23,379 nt of DNA, from the NCBI GenBank assembly GCA_023405135.1, contig JAEXYZ010000092.1, forward strand, positions 1-23,379, written 5' to 3'. Below are positions 1 through 7,984 of the stretch, in pieces. The notes below the pieces were generated by a model, which was not told the origin of the DNA, did not search any database, and saw only the letters and a program-made list of their open reading frames with translations. The position numbers and the translations under genes were made by a program. The stretch's first letter is position 1; each line of letters opens with the position of its first letter. The stretch is from Bacillota bacterium (GTDB lineage: Bacteria > Bacillota > Bacilli > Bacillales_A > Planococcaceae).

Positions 1-219
1 AACCATCTTTCAGCATTTCAACATGAGTTGAAATGAATCATTCGGTATTAGCTCCGGTTTCCCGGAGTTATCCCCAACTATAGGGCAGGTTGCCCACGTG
101 TTACTCACCCGTCCGCCGCTAACATTAGAGAAGCAAGCTTCTCATCAGTTCGCTCGACTTGCATGTATTAGGCACGCCGCCAGCGTTCGTCCTGAGCCAG
201 GATCAAACTCTCCATAAAA
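1..219 (-). rRNA. rrs: 16S ribosomal RNA, 5' end (partial)
   Basis: Read on the minus strand, the sequence starting at about 219 carries the universal 16S 5' end (GAGTTTGATCCTGGCTCAG, then GACGAACGCTGGCGGC) and continues through V1 and into V2, running off the left edge of the window. The V1 hairpin (GAGAAGCTTGCTTCTC) and the stretch with TATAGTTGGGGATAACTCC are typical of Bacillales and closest, as far as I recall, to Planococcaceae/Caryophanaceae. The mature 5' end is placed by family knowledge, so it could be off by a few bases. The gene is transcribed away from the sporulation genes to its right. Confidence 0.97.
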
Positions 220-332
220 GAAAAATTTGATAAAAGCTCTAAATTACACTGGCATCATATTTGATGTCCGAAATTGTGTTTTGTTCACTGACGAGGGTCA
301 GTTACTAAAAACTTTATTTATTAACGTTTTGT

Positions 333-352
333 TGTTCAGTTTTCAAGGTTCA
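333..352 (-). promoter_or_regulatory. rRNA leader boxA-like antitermination/processing motif
   Basis: On the minus strand the leader reads AACCTTGAAAACTGAACAAC. The TTGAAAACT core is the kind of conserved leader element found before Bacillales 16S genes and used for rRNA antitermination and processing. It lies about 115 bases upstream of the mature 16S. A TTGAAA...TAATAA pair with 17-bp spacing overlaps it and could act as a second promoter, but this may be chance. Confidence 0.5.
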
Positions 353-391
353 TTCTTTCACATCACCGCGTCATCTCTTGGCGACTTTTCT

Positions 392-421
392 ATAATACAC
401 CCATTTATTCATGAAAGTCAA
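392..421 (-). promoter_or_regulatory. Sigma-A promoter of the rRNA operon
   Basis: On the minus strand there is TTGACT (416-421), an 18-bp spacer and TATTAT (392-397), placing the start of transcription near 385, about 165 bases before the mature 16S. It is the only strong sigma-A promoter pair in the 272-bp gap between the 16S and the next gene. That gap otherwise holds the rRNA leader; I see no clear promoter for the plus-strand gene at 492. Confidence 0.7.
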
Positions 422-491
422 CACTATTTCATAAATTTTTTATAAGGCGTTATTTTTCAAGTTTAAAATTCAGCAAAAAAGGGGAAGATAA

Positions 492-1139
492 ATGATTCGC
501 AAACTGATGTTAGCTGTAGCATTAATGGCAGTAGGGTTACTATTTGTTTATCCACAAAAAGATACACTTACTTCCGTATTCCGTATGACAGAACAACCTT
601 TAGTTATTTCAAAGGGTAATTATGGACAATCTTTAATTGTTGAAATTTCTTTTACACATGATGGTCTTACAGAATGGTTACAATCATTAAAACAGCCCTA
701 TCCTTTACTTATGCTAGATGCAGCATGGATTGATCGTTCACCAAAAGTCGTGAAAATAATTAAGGAAAGAAACATTCCTACTGGACTCCTAGGAGGGAAA
801 GGAGCTGAGGATTATTCAATCAAGGCATTTAACAAGGATTTATCGATTTATCAAAAACATTTCAAAAACAAGCCCCTTTGGTTTATGACTTCAGATTATG
901 AATTTGATTCGGCTCTTCAACAAGCAGTATTTGAAGAAGAGATAAATTTAGTATCTCCATCAATTTTACTTACTAATGAAAAGTATAAAAAAGAAAAAGG
1001 TGCACTCGTCACATGGAAACTAAATGAACAATCTAAACCGAAATTTGATGACATTACAAATTTGATTGAAAAGCAGAAGTTTATTTCATTAGAAGAAAAT
1101 ATATTTGGATATACTATTAAATCAAAAAAGTTGCCCTAA
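492..1139 (+). CDS. PdaB-position protein with degenerate NodB-like (polysaccharide deacetylase) fold
   Basis: A 215-residue protein with an N-terminal hydrophobic segment (about residues 3-22), so probably membrane-anchored or secreted. It occupies the position of pdaB next to kbaA and the rRNA operon. PdaB is the sporulation protein related to polysaccharide deacetylases that keeps cortex peptidoglycan stable in late sporulation. A manual comparison with remembered PdaB gives weak but ordered similarity: the ISKGN stretch, a beta-strand-like LIVEISF where the family has the catalytic TFD, and WIDRSPKVVKIIKERN where PdaB has WAERHPDIVKRIVKDG. The expected metal-binding D and HxxxH are not visible (SFTHDG and GGKGAEDY stand there). 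Start is ATG with GGGGAAG about 6 bases upstream. Family assignment is inference; the position is the stronger evidence. Confidence 0.55.
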   Translation: MIRKLMLAVALMAVGLLFVYPQKDTLTSVFRMTEQPLVISKGNYGQSLIVEISFTHDGLTEWLQSLKQPYPLLMLDAAWIDRSPKVVKIIKERNIPTGLLGGKGAEDYSIKAFNKDLSIYQKHFKNKPLWFMTSDYEFDSALQQAVFEEEINLVSPSILLTNEKYKKEKGALVTWKLNEQSKPKFDDITNLIEKQKFISLEENIFGYTIKSKKLP

Positions 1140-1145
1140 AATTTA

Positions 1146-1187
1146 AAAAAGGCCAATCCATATAATTTACAATGGATTAGCCTTTTT
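1146..1187. terminator. Bidirectional terminator between the PdaB-like gene and kbaA
   Basis: Inverted repeat AAAAAGGCCAATCCAT (1146-1161) against ATGGATTAGCCTTTTT (1172-1187), one mismatch, with a 10-base loop. A-run on one side and T-run on the other suit termination of both converging genes. Confidence 0.85.
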
Positions 1188-1188
1188 A

Positions 1189-1875
1189 TTATGCCTTTGA
1201 ATTTTTACCTTCTTTTGTTAGCTTACGTGATTTACGACGTTCCTCTAATTTTTTTCGATCTTCATCTGATTTCGCATTATATTTTGGTAATGCTAACAAT
1301 TGGTATGCATTCACTGCAACCAACGGGAACAATAATAATGCTACGTATGTATCAATATTTTCTTGACGCCCCATTAAGGCAATAATCCATTCAAGTGAAG
1401 TTATAACAATCATAAAAAACAAAGCGGAAATTAATACATGCTTTTTCCCAGATAATTGAACTTTTTTTATCGCTGTGGCAATAGCACCAAAAATTAAAAA
1501 TATTAGTAAACCACCATAAAACAGCCAATCCATATAATTTTTAGCATCAGGGGCAAAGCGGAATATAACTAAATCGCCAATTACAATAAGGATTAATAAT
1601 ACTTGGACCCAGTTCCATAAAGTTAATGTTTTGAAAATGCCAATTCCAACTTGGTGTAGCGTTAAATAAGCAAAAAAACCCGCTTGAGCAATTACACTCA
1701 TTGTAAACCCTAAAAATATCATCCATGCGAATGCTGCAATAAATTCGCCGATTTCACCTGCTGCTAAATATGTCGCGAAAAAATTCCAACGAATAATTAA
1801 GCCTGCAGCACCTGTAACAACACCACCGATAATCATGCACATAAAGAAAAATTTAACCCAATTTCGTATTGTCAC
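1189..1875 (-). CDS. kbaA: KinB-signalling pathway activation protein KbaA
   Basis: A 228-residue integral membrane protein with about six hydrophobic helices (roughly residues 8-28, 40-70, 85-106, 117-137, 146-166, 175-193) and a strongly basic C-terminal tail (KKLEERRKSRKLTKEG). The start MTIRNWVKFFF resembles the KbaA family, and the gene lies between gerD and the pdaB position as in B. subtilis. KbaA is needed for normal activity of the sensor kinase KinB, which feeds the sporulation phosphorelay. It is somewhat longer than the B. subtilis protein (198 residues from memory), the excess being the charged tail. The start codon is GTG at 1875, with GGAGGA 9 bases upstream. It is divergent from gerD. 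Confidence 0.9.
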   Translation of the reverse strand: MTIRNWVKFFFMCMIIGGVVTGAAGLIIRWNFFATYLAAGEIGEFIAAFAWMIFLGFTMSVIAQAGFFAYLTLHQVGIGIFKTLTLWNWVQVLLILIVIGDLVIFRFAPDAKNYMDWLFYGGLLIFLIFGAIATAIKKVQLSGKKHVLISALFFMIVITSLEWIIALMGRQENIDTYVALLLFPLVAVNAYQLLALPKYNAKSDEDRKKLEERRKSRKLTKEGKNSKA

Positions 1876-2024
1876 GACCTAAAGTCCTCCATTTTTTAAA
1901 TATACCTTTTACATTTTAACAATCGTCGTTTAAAAAAGCCATCGATGTCACAATCGTATACATATTATGCGCAAGATTGTGAACAATAATTGAAAGAGAG
2001 CCTTTAAAGAAAGGACTGATAAAA

Positions 2025-2615
2025 GTGTTAAACCGAATACTTTCCATATTACTCGTCGCCATATTGTTAGCAAGCTGTACTGAAGCAAATAATCAGCAAC
2101 TTTCTTATGATGAGATTAAAAAGATAATGATTGACTCGATTCAAACGGAAGATGGTAGAAAAGCAATCCGCCAACTGCTAGAAGACCCGAGTTTCCGTGA
2201 TGTTATCGTTCTTGAGCACAATGAAGTTCAGACTGCAATAAATGACACTTTATTATCTGAAGAAGCAAAAGATTATTGGAAAAAGACCTTTGAAGATCCT
2301 ACCTTTAAAGAAAATATGGCGAAAAGTATGAAGGAACAACAAACCGAAATTATGAAAGCTTTAATAAAGGATTCCTCTTATCAAGAAGATTTAGTTAATT
2401 TTTTTGGACAATCGGACATGCAAAAAGAACTTGAAACAGTTTTAAAGAGCGCTACTTTGCGTAAACAAATGGAAGAAATAGTAATGGAAACAATTGAGAA
2501 TCCTCTTCTACAAACAAAATGGCAAGAGTTAATTAAGAAAAGCGGACAAGCCACTGAAGCAGGCGGTGGTGGAGGTGAATCCGGCGGCGGCGGTGGAGAA
2601 GAAGCTGGTTCTTAA
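2025..2615 (+). CDS. gerD: Spore germination lipoprotein GerD
   Basis: A 196-residue lipoprotein with a short signal peptide and lipobox LLAS-C18. The body is highly helical and charged, with repeated segments of the type LLEDPSFRD / FEDPTFKEN / IENPLLQTK, typical of GerD. It ends in a glycine-rich tail (GGGGGESGGGGG, about residues 179-191). GerD is an inner-membrane lipoprotein scaffold that clusters germinant receptors into the spore germinosome. Start is GTG at 2025, preceded by AAAGGA with normal spacing. The gene is divergent from kbaA and convergent with salA, as in B. subtilis. Forespore (sigma-G) expression is expected from the family, but I could not identify a full promoter: a CATATTA (1961-1967) resembles a -10 without a matching -35. 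Confidence 0.93.
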   Translation: MLNRILSILLVAILLASCTEANNQQLSYDEIKKIMIDSIQTEDGRKAIRQLLEDPSFRDVIVLEHNEVQTAINDTLLSEEAKDYWKKTFEDPTFKENMAKSMKEQQTEIMKALIKDSSYQEDLVNFFGQSDMQKELETVLKSATLRKQMEEIVMETIENPLLQTKWQELIKKSGQATEAGGGGGESGGGGGEEAGS

Positions 2616-2631
2616 TTATCGCTTGAAATGT

Positions 2632-2671
2632 AAAAAAGCGGACTGTATCAAAGCAATCCGCTAATTTTTTT
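2632..2671. terminator. Bidirectional terminator between gerD and salA
   Basis: AGCGGA (2637-2642) pairs with TCCGCT (2657-2662) around a 14-base loop, flanked by A6 on the left and T7 on the right, so it can serve both converging genes. Confidence 0.75.
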
Positions 2672-2677
2672 ATTATT

Positions 2678-3736
2678 TTACTTCGCTAATTTATCAATTA
2701 CTTTTTGGGCCATATCTAAATAAATTTTTCCTGTTGGATGGTCTTCTTCATAAATAGACGGTGCAAAGTCTTCGTTTGACCAATCAGGTTGTCCTAGTGG
2801 TACTTGACCTAATAAATCTGTGCGCAACTCATCCGCAAGCTTCGGACCTCCACCTTGGCCAAATACATATTCCCGTTCACCAGTAGTTTTCGACTCGAAC
2901 CATGCCATATTTTCAACGACACCAAGAATATCATGATTTGTTTGCAACGCCATTGCACCAGCACGAGCAGCAACAAATGCAGCAGTTGGATGTGGAGTTG
3001 TAACAATGACCTCTTTTGAAGATGGTAGCATTTGATGGATATCTAATGCGATGTCACCTGTTCCTGGTGGTAAATCTAATAGTAAATAATCAATATCTCC
3101 CCATTCTACATCACGGAAAAATTGATCTAATACTTTACCAAGCATAGGACCACGCCATACGATTGGGGCATTGTTCTCGACGAAGAATCCCATTGAAATA
3201 ACTTTAACACCTTTGCGTTCTACTGGATAAATTCGCTCATCCTTAACGACTGGCATCTCTTGAATACCCATCATATCTGGAACACTAAATCCATAAATAT
3301 CAGCATCAATTAACCCAACTTTTTTACCTAGTCGAGCAAGTGCAACAGCTAAGTTAACTGAAACAGTAGATTTCCCTACACCACCTTTACCAGATGCAAT
3401 TGCAATAAATTGAACTGTAGATAATGGAGATAATAAATCATGCACTTCTGATTCAGTTGCTTGACCACGGAAGCTTTCTAAAACTTCTGTAGATAATTCC
3501 TCAAAACGGATACCTACAGTTGCAGCTCCAGCTTCTTTTAACGTATCGACAATTTTCATTTGTAATTGCATTTGTTCAGGTGTATTCGTTTTTGCAATGG
3601 CTACTTTTACACTAACATGATTTTTCTCTTCTTTAATGGATACGTTTGTAATCGCATTTGTTTCTGCAAACGTTCTATGTAAAAAAGGATCTTGTAAATT
3701 CCCTAATACTTCGCGGACTTGTTGTTCGTTTATCAA
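2678..3736 (-). CDS. salA: Mrp/SalA-family P-loop ATPase SalA
   Basis: A 352-residue Mrp/NBP35-family protein: an N-terminal MIP18-like (DUF59) domain (about residues 3-80), then a P-loop ATPase with the deviant Walker A GKGGVGKS (116-123), the LIDADIYGFSVP stretch and LLLDLPPGTGD. The CxxC pair that Fe-S carrier Mrp proteins have near the C-terminus is absent (the site reads ENMAWFESKTTGER), which fits SalA, the regulator that represses scoC and so affects exoprotease production. Start: the longest frame begins at GTG 3745, but AGGGGA directly abuts that codon, while TTG at 3736 lies 8 bases behind it and gives a protein aligned with B. subtilis SalA (MI.E..VR) and of the same length. I therefore prefer the TTG start. 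Confidence 0.93.
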   Translation of the reverse strand: MINEQQVREVLGNLQDPFLHRTFAETNAITNVSIKEEKNHVSVKVAIAKTNTPEQMQLQMKIVDTLKEAGAATVGIRFEELSTEVLESFRGQATESEVHDLLSPLSTVQFIAIASGKGGVGKSTVSVNLAVALARLGKKVGLIDADIYGFSVPDMMGIQEMPVVKDERIYPVERKGVKVISMGFFVENNAPIVWRGPMLGKVLDQFFRDVEWGDIDYLLLDLPPGTGDIALDIHQMLPSSKEVIVTTPHPTAAFVAARAGAMALQTNHDILGVVENMAWFESKTTGEREYVFGQGGGPKLADELRTDLLGQVPLGQPDWSNEDFAPSIYEEDHPTGKIYLDMAQKVIDKLAK

Positions 3737-3767
3737 TTGAAACACTCCCCTATATTTGCTTCAAATT

Positions 3768-3776
3768 TAGTATAAC
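3768..3776 (-). promoter_or_regulatory. Extended -10 promoter element of salA
   Basis: The minus strand reads TGTTATACT, an extended -10 (TGnTATACT) about 30 bases before the salA start. No good -35 is visible, as is common for extended -10 promoters. Confidence 0.45.
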
Positions 3777-3839
3777 ATAGTGTCCATTGAATGCTTTAAT
3801 GAAACATTCTAGTAGTTAAATTTTCACAAATTAACCTTT

Positions 3840-4670
3840 TTAACGATTTAATAATTTCTTTGTAAAAGAAATATTATCTGTGAAAAATCCATCTACATTT
3901 AAAGCCTTCATCTCTTTCTGCTCTTCCTTCATTGTTTTTTCATTATTAAAAAATACATGTACTTCTTTCCCTTGTTTATGCAAGGTATTAATTATTCTAA
4001 CACTTGCATCGGATGATTCTAGACCGATAACTGGAAAGTCTACAGTTAATGCTTTTTTTAAATCAAAGTTTCCTTTTTTGAAAAGTAAAGTACATCGTAA
4101 ATTTGGGGCTAGTTCCGTTATTCTTTTTAAACTTTTTTCAGAAAATGATTGAATCGCTACTTTGTTCTTTTCTAATAAATTATATCTCGCTAATAACTTA
4201 ACTAATGATTCTTCCATGATCGTTTCTCCATTTACTAACCTTGTTTCTATATAGTACTTTTGTGTATCTCCAAACCTTTGAAACACCTCTTCTAACGTCG
4301 GAATAGCCTCTCTAGTCGATTTACCATTATATTCGTCAATTGTTTCATACTTTTTTATCTCTTTTAAAGTTAAATCATTTACCCTTCCAACTCCATTTGT
4401 TGTACGATCTATTGTTTCATCATGCATAACAATTAATACATAATCCTTTGTCATGCGTAAATCTATTTCTAAAGCGTCTACATTATTTTTTGCTGCAATC
4501 TCATAAGAAGTAATAGTACTTTCATTGAAACTATTAACCGCTCCTCGATGGGCAAATATTTTGGGCGTGTCTACGATTCCAGGCACTGCTTCACTTTGTC
4601 TTGTTCCGAAAAATACTATTACTGCAACAAAAATAGTAATAAAAATAGCGATACAAATCTTTTTATTCAC
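3840..4670 (-). CDS. Membrane-anchored glycerophosphodiester phosphodiesterase (GDPD)
   Basis: A 276-residue GDPD-family enzyme, which hydrolyses glycerophosphodiesters to glycerol-3-phosphate and an alcohol. A single N-terminal hydrophobic segment (residues 5-22) without lipobox suggests a membrane-tethered extracellular enzyme. Family residues are visible: H41-R42-G (FAHRG), E50, E68 and D70 (ALEIDLRMTKD) and H83 (MHDETIDRTTNG), all in a TIM-barrel-sized protein. It lies downstream of ugpB on the same strand, so it probably supplies substrate for the importer (a UgpQ/GlpQ-like role), although a hairpin terminator separates them and it may have its own promoter. Start: GTG 4679 has its GGA directly abutting, whereas GTG 4670 has CGGAG 8 bases away, so 4670 is preferred. 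Confidence 0.9.
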   Translation of the reverse strand: MNKKICIAIFITIFVAVIVFFGTRQSEAVPGIVDTPKIFAHRGAVNSFNESTITSYEIAAKNNVDALEIDLRMTKDYVLIVMHDETIDRTTNGVGRVNDLTLKEIKKYETIDEYNGKSTREAIPTLEEVFQRFGDTQKYYIETRLVNGETIMEESLVKLLARYNLLEKNKVAIQSFSEKSLKRITELAPNLRCTLLFKKGNFDLKKALTVDFPVIGLESSDASVRIINTLHKQGKEVHVFFNNEKTMKEEQKEMKALNVDGFFTDNISFTKKLLNR

Positions 4671-4703
4671 TTTTGACACTCCGTATCTATTCAGTTGTTA
4701 TAT

Positions 4704-4717
4704 GATAATTAATTATC
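4704..4717. repeat. 14-bp perfect palindrome upstream of the GDPD gene
   Basis: GATAATTAATTATC is perfectly self-complementary and lies 34 bases before the GDPD start, in the likely promoter region. It could be an operator, but AT-rich palindromes of this size also occur by chance. Confidence 0.35.
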
Positions 4718-4732
4718 TTAATAAATAGAAAA

Positions 4733-4764
4733 AGAATAAAGCGCACTTATTTACGCTTTATTCT
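4733..4764 (-). terminator. Terminator after ugpB
   Basis: Perfect 11-bp inverted repeat AGAATAAAGCG / CGCTTTATTCT with a 10-base loop. On the minus strand it is followed by TTTTTC, directly after the ugpB stop, so it ends or attenuates the importer transcript before the GDPD gene. Confidence 0.75.
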
Positions 4765-4782
4765 CTAGCTAAATGATATTTG

Positions 4783-6153
4783 TTATTCACCGCGTGCAGC
4801 ATTTGCCTTTTTGATTGCAGCATTAAATTGCTCTACTGCTGTATTGTAGGCTTTATCCACATCGCCACCATTATAGACTGTTTCTAGAGCTGTTTCCATT
4901 ACTTTACGTCCTTCTGGAAGCATGTCCATTAGTGCCCCTTGTGTCGCATATGAAGGTTTTGTTGCTTGTAACTGATCAACTGTTACTTGTAATTGTGGTT
5001 TTTCAGCATATGCATCTTTTACAAGTTGTTCATCATAAGCAGCTGGGTTAATTGCAAAATAACCTGTTCCAATATGCCATTTTGCTTGTACTTCTGGTGT
5101 TTGAAGATATTTCATAAATTCCCATGCTGCTTTTTGTTCAGCTTCTGGTTTGCCTGCGATCATCCAAAGGCTAGCACCGCCTATTACAACTCCTTGACGT
5201 TCCTTATTCTCTGGATGTGGTAAAAAGGCAATTCCTACTTCAAATGGCGCATTGTCAATTACATCTCTTGAACTAGCAGAAGATTGTAAGAACATTGCTA
5301 CATCTCCAGCTAAGAAACCAGCCATCATATTATCGCCGTTTGTACCATAGTTTGCAAACGTACCAGCGTCTACCATGCGTTTTACCCATTCAAAAATCGA
5401 TTTACCTTCTTCTTCTGTCCAACCAATTTCAGTTGGTGTATCTGTACGTCCATTATCATTATTTAGTAACAATGCACCTTGGTTTGCTAGTAATTGCTCC
5501 CATAGCCAACCATATGCTTGTAAAGCAAAACCTTTCATGTCTGGGTTTGACTTAGCAATCGCTTTACTTGCTTCTTCTACTTCTTCAAAAGTTGCTGGTG
5601 GAACTTCCGGATCAAGACCAGCTTCTTTAAAAGCATCTTTATTGTAATACATAACAGGTGTTGAAGAGTTGAATGGCATCGAATAGAATTTTCCATCTAA
5701 TGAATAATAGTTTGTGATATTTTCTTCTAAGCCACTCATATCATAGCCATCTGCATCAACAAATTCTTGAATTGGCACAATTTGACCACTGTTAATCATA
5801 GACTTTGTTCCGATTTCAAAAGTTTGAATCATAGTCGGCGCACTGTCGCTACCTGCTACAGCATTAAATTTTGTTAATGATTCATCATATGTTCCTTGGT
5901 ATTCAGCATTTACTTGAATCTTATCTTGAGAATTGTTGTAGTCTTCGACGATTGAATTTAAAGCTTCTTGACCAGCGCCACCCATTGAATGCCAAAATGT
6001 AACTACTTGTTTTTCATTTGCTTCAGGTTTCTCTGACTCTGAATTATTTGCAGAATCTGTTTCAGTTGTTGATGAACTTTCGTTTGAGTTACATGCTGCT
6101 AAAATTACAACAAGCAACATCATTAAAGATGTTAGTAAAAACTGTTTTCTCAT
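4783..6153 (-). CDS. ugpB: Glycerol-3-phosphate/glycerophosphodiester-binding lipoprotein UgpB
   Basis: A 456-residue substrate-binding lipoprotein of an ABC importer, with signal peptide and lipobox ILAA-C21, then a Ser/Glu/Asn-rich linker. The body matches remembered UgpB closely: FWHSMGGAGQE near the N-terminus, PFNSSTPVMYYNKDAFKEAG in the middle and IGGASLWMIAGK later. This supports sn-glycerol-3-phosphate or glycerophosphocholine-type ligands rather than a maltose-type sugar, and the neighbouring GDPD gene agrees. It is the last gene of ugpC-A-E-B, separated from ugpE by 68 bp and followed by a terminator. Start is ATG with AAAAGGAG 8 bases upstream. Confidence 0.92.
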   Translation of the reverse strand: MRKQFLLTSLMMLLVVILAACNSNESSSTTETDSANNSESEKPEANEKQVVTFWHSMGGAGQEALNSIVEDYNNSQDKIQVNAEYQGTYDESLTKFNAVAGSDSAPTMIQTFEIGTKSMINSGQIVPIQEFVDADGYDMSGLEENITNYYSLDGKFYSMPFNSSTPVMYYNKDAFKEAGLDPEVPPATFEEVEEASKAIAKSNPDMKGFALQAYGWLWEQLLANQGALLLNNDNGRTDTPTEIGWTEEEGKSIFEWVKRMVDAGTFANYGTNGDNMMAGFLAGDVAMFLQSSASSRDVIDNAPFEVGIAFLPHPENKERQGVVIGGASLWMIAGKPEAEQKAAWEFMKYLQTPEVQAKWHIGTGYFAINPAAYDEQLVKDAYAEKPQLQVTVDQLQATKPSYATQGALMDMLPEGRKVMETALETVYNGGDVDKAYNTAVEQFNAAIKKANAARGE

Positions 6154-6221
6154 TTTTCCTACTCCTTTTTAGTTCATTAATCTATTTATCCTTTTAAAAT
6201 AAAAGGGGTAAACCGAAATGC

Positions 6222-7037
6222 TTATTTTATTGCTCCTTCAGTTAAGCCTTTTTGTAATTGCTTTTGTCCAAGGAACAATAATATTAAGGTTGGAATAATG
6301 ACAATAATGGTTCCTGCCATAATCATTCCCCAGTCATTTAACTGCTCTTGGTTTTGTAATTGCTTTAACCCAATTTGAACTGTTCTAACTGTGTCATTCG
6401 TTGTTGAAAGCAATGGCCAAAGATACATGTTCCAGGAAGTTAAAAAACCATAAGCACCTAGAGTAACTAAACTTGTTTTAGAAATTGGCAATACAACCTT
6501 TATGAAGAACTTAAAGTCACCCATTCCTTCTATCAGGCTTGCTTCTCTTAATTCCTTTGGGATTTGCTTAAAATTCTGTCGAAGTAAAAATGTCCCAAAT
6601 GCAGTTGCAAAAAATGGTACGGTCAATCCTGGATATTTATCAATCCAATTTAAGTCTCGGATAATATGGAAATTTGGAATAATTGATGCTTCAAAAGGTA
6701 CCATCATCGTTGCAATAAATAGAAAGAATAAAAAATCTCTTCCTTTAAACTCTAAAAACACAAAAGCATAGGCTGCTAAACTAGACAAAAGCAACTGACC
6801 AATTGTAATAACAATTGAAACTACTAAACTGTTAAACAAATATTTTAATAACGGAAACTTTTCAAACGCCTTGACATAATTATCAAAAGAAAGTGCATGG
6901 GGTAAGCTTCCAGTCATAATATCTTTGTTTTCCGTAAAGCTCATAACGAAGGCCATCATTGCTGGTGCAAATACGACAAGGGCTGAAATTATCAGCAATA
7001 TATAAAACAAAATTTTTCTGCTGATTGGCATGGTCAT
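6222..7037 (-). CDS. ugpE: Glycerol-3-phosphate ABC transporter permease UgpE
   Basis: A 271-residue permease with six predicted membrane helices (first at about residues 9-32). The cytoplasmic EAA loop reads ELREASLIEGMGDFKFFIKVVLPISK (about 163-188), the contact site for the ATPase. Size and sequence fit the MalG/UgpE branch of carbohydrate-uptake family permeases. It would form the heterodimeric channel with UgpA. The ATG overlaps the ugpA stop codon in an ATGA junction, indicating translational coupling; GGAAGG lies upstream inside ugpA. Confidence 0.9.
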   Translation of the reverse strand: MTMPISRKILFYILLIISALVVFAPAMMAFVMSFTENKDIMTGSLPHALSFDNYVKAFEKFPLLKYLFNSLVVSIVITIGQLLLSSLAAYAFVFLEFKGRDFLFFLFIATMMVPFEASIIPNFHIIRDLNWIDKYPGLTVPFFATAFGTFLLRQNFKQIPKELREASLIEGMGDFKFFIKVVLPISKTSLVTLGAYGFLTSWNMYLWPLLSTTNDTVRTVQIGLKQLQNQEQLNDWGMIMAGTIIVIIPTLILLFLGQKQLQKGLTEGAIK

Positions 7038-7984
7038 TGGTAATGAACCTTCCTTTCACCAAGTTTGAACTGAATGATTGTCATAATGAGAATAATAATA
7101 AATAAAATAATCGCTTGTGCACTTGCTGTTCCAAATTGATAATTTGCAAAGGCTTCACGATAAATAGAGTAAACGATTAAATTCGTCGTATTTTGTGGTC
7201 CACCTTGAGTTAAAATGTCAATTTGTCCAAATGTTTGGAATGCGTTAATTATTGTCACAGTAATTACGAAAAATAATGTCGGTGATAACATTGGGATTGT
7301 AATTCTTCGTAATTTATAAAAATAGCTTGCTCCATCAATATCAGCACTTTCATATAAATAAGAATCAATCGATTGGAGTCCTCCTAATAAAATTAAAAAA
7401 GTAAAACCAAGATTCATCCAAATCGTCGTCACTGAAATGGCAATCAAAGCCCACTTCGGATCGGTCAGCCAACCAATTGATTCAATTCCAAATAATTCGA
7501 GAAATTTATTTAAAAACCCAATTGATGGATGGAAAATATACAGCCAAAATACGGATGCAGCCGCAACAGAAATCCCCATCGTGGAAGAAAAAATTGTTCT
7601 AAAAAACCCAATCCCTTTTAATTTTTCATTTGCAAGTATTGCTAAAAATAGTGCAATGATGACAGTTGTTGGAACCGTATATAAAACAAAGAGGAATGTT
7701 GACTTCATACTTTGATGAAAGATTGGTGAAGTAAACATTTCAATATAGTTTTGCAGTCCAACAAACACGGTTGTTTCACCTTGTGCATTTGTTAAATAAA
7801 AACTAAGATATAGCGTCTTAAATAACGGATAAAACAAAAAGACGCCGAATAACAAAATGGAAGGAAGTAAAAATAACATTCCTTTCATAAAACTCTTTAT
7901 ACGTTCCTTCCTTTTAATTTTTCCGAAATTGATTTCACTAATTTGGGGCTCTAAAGACTCTAATGTAGGATTACTCATACTCAT
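7034..7984 (-). CDS. ugpA: Glycerol-3-phosphate ABC transporter permease UgpA
   Basis: A 316-residue permease of the MalF/UgpA type with a charged N-terminal tail of about 30 residues and six hydrophobic helices. The EAA loop is visible as YESADIDGASYFYKLRRITIP (about 210-230). A periplasm-equivalent loop (GETTVFVGLQNYIEMF) after the first helix is characteristic of this family. It overlaps ugpC upstream and ugpE downstream by 4 bases each (ATGA), so the three are translationally coupled. A second in-frame ATG lies two codons in, at 7978, and could be the real start. Confidence 0.9.
   Translation of the reverse strand: MSMSNPTLESLEPQISEINFGKIKRKERIKSFMKGMLFLLPSILLFGVFLFYPLFKTLYLSFYLTNAQGETTVFVGLQNYIEMFTSPIFHQSMKSTFLFVLYTVPTTVIIALFLAILANEKLKGIGFFRTIFSSTMGISVAAASVFWLYIFHPSIGFLNKFLELFGIESIGWLTDPKWALIAISVTTIWMNLGFTFLILLGGLQSIDSYLYESADIDGASYFYKLRRITIPMLSPTLFFVITVTIINAFQTFGQIDILTQGGPQNTTNLIVYSIYREAFANYQFGTASAQAIILFIIILIMTIIQFKLGERKVHYQ

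Noticed and set aside
227..445. 72-codon plus-strand open frame
   Set aside because: It lies antisense to the rRNA leader and promoter, and its translation is not protein-like.
3880..4152. Plus-strand open frames antisense to the GDPD, ugp, exporter and sulfur genes (for example this one)
   Set aside because: All are shadows of well-supported genes in other frames, with no family similarity or ribosome-binding site.
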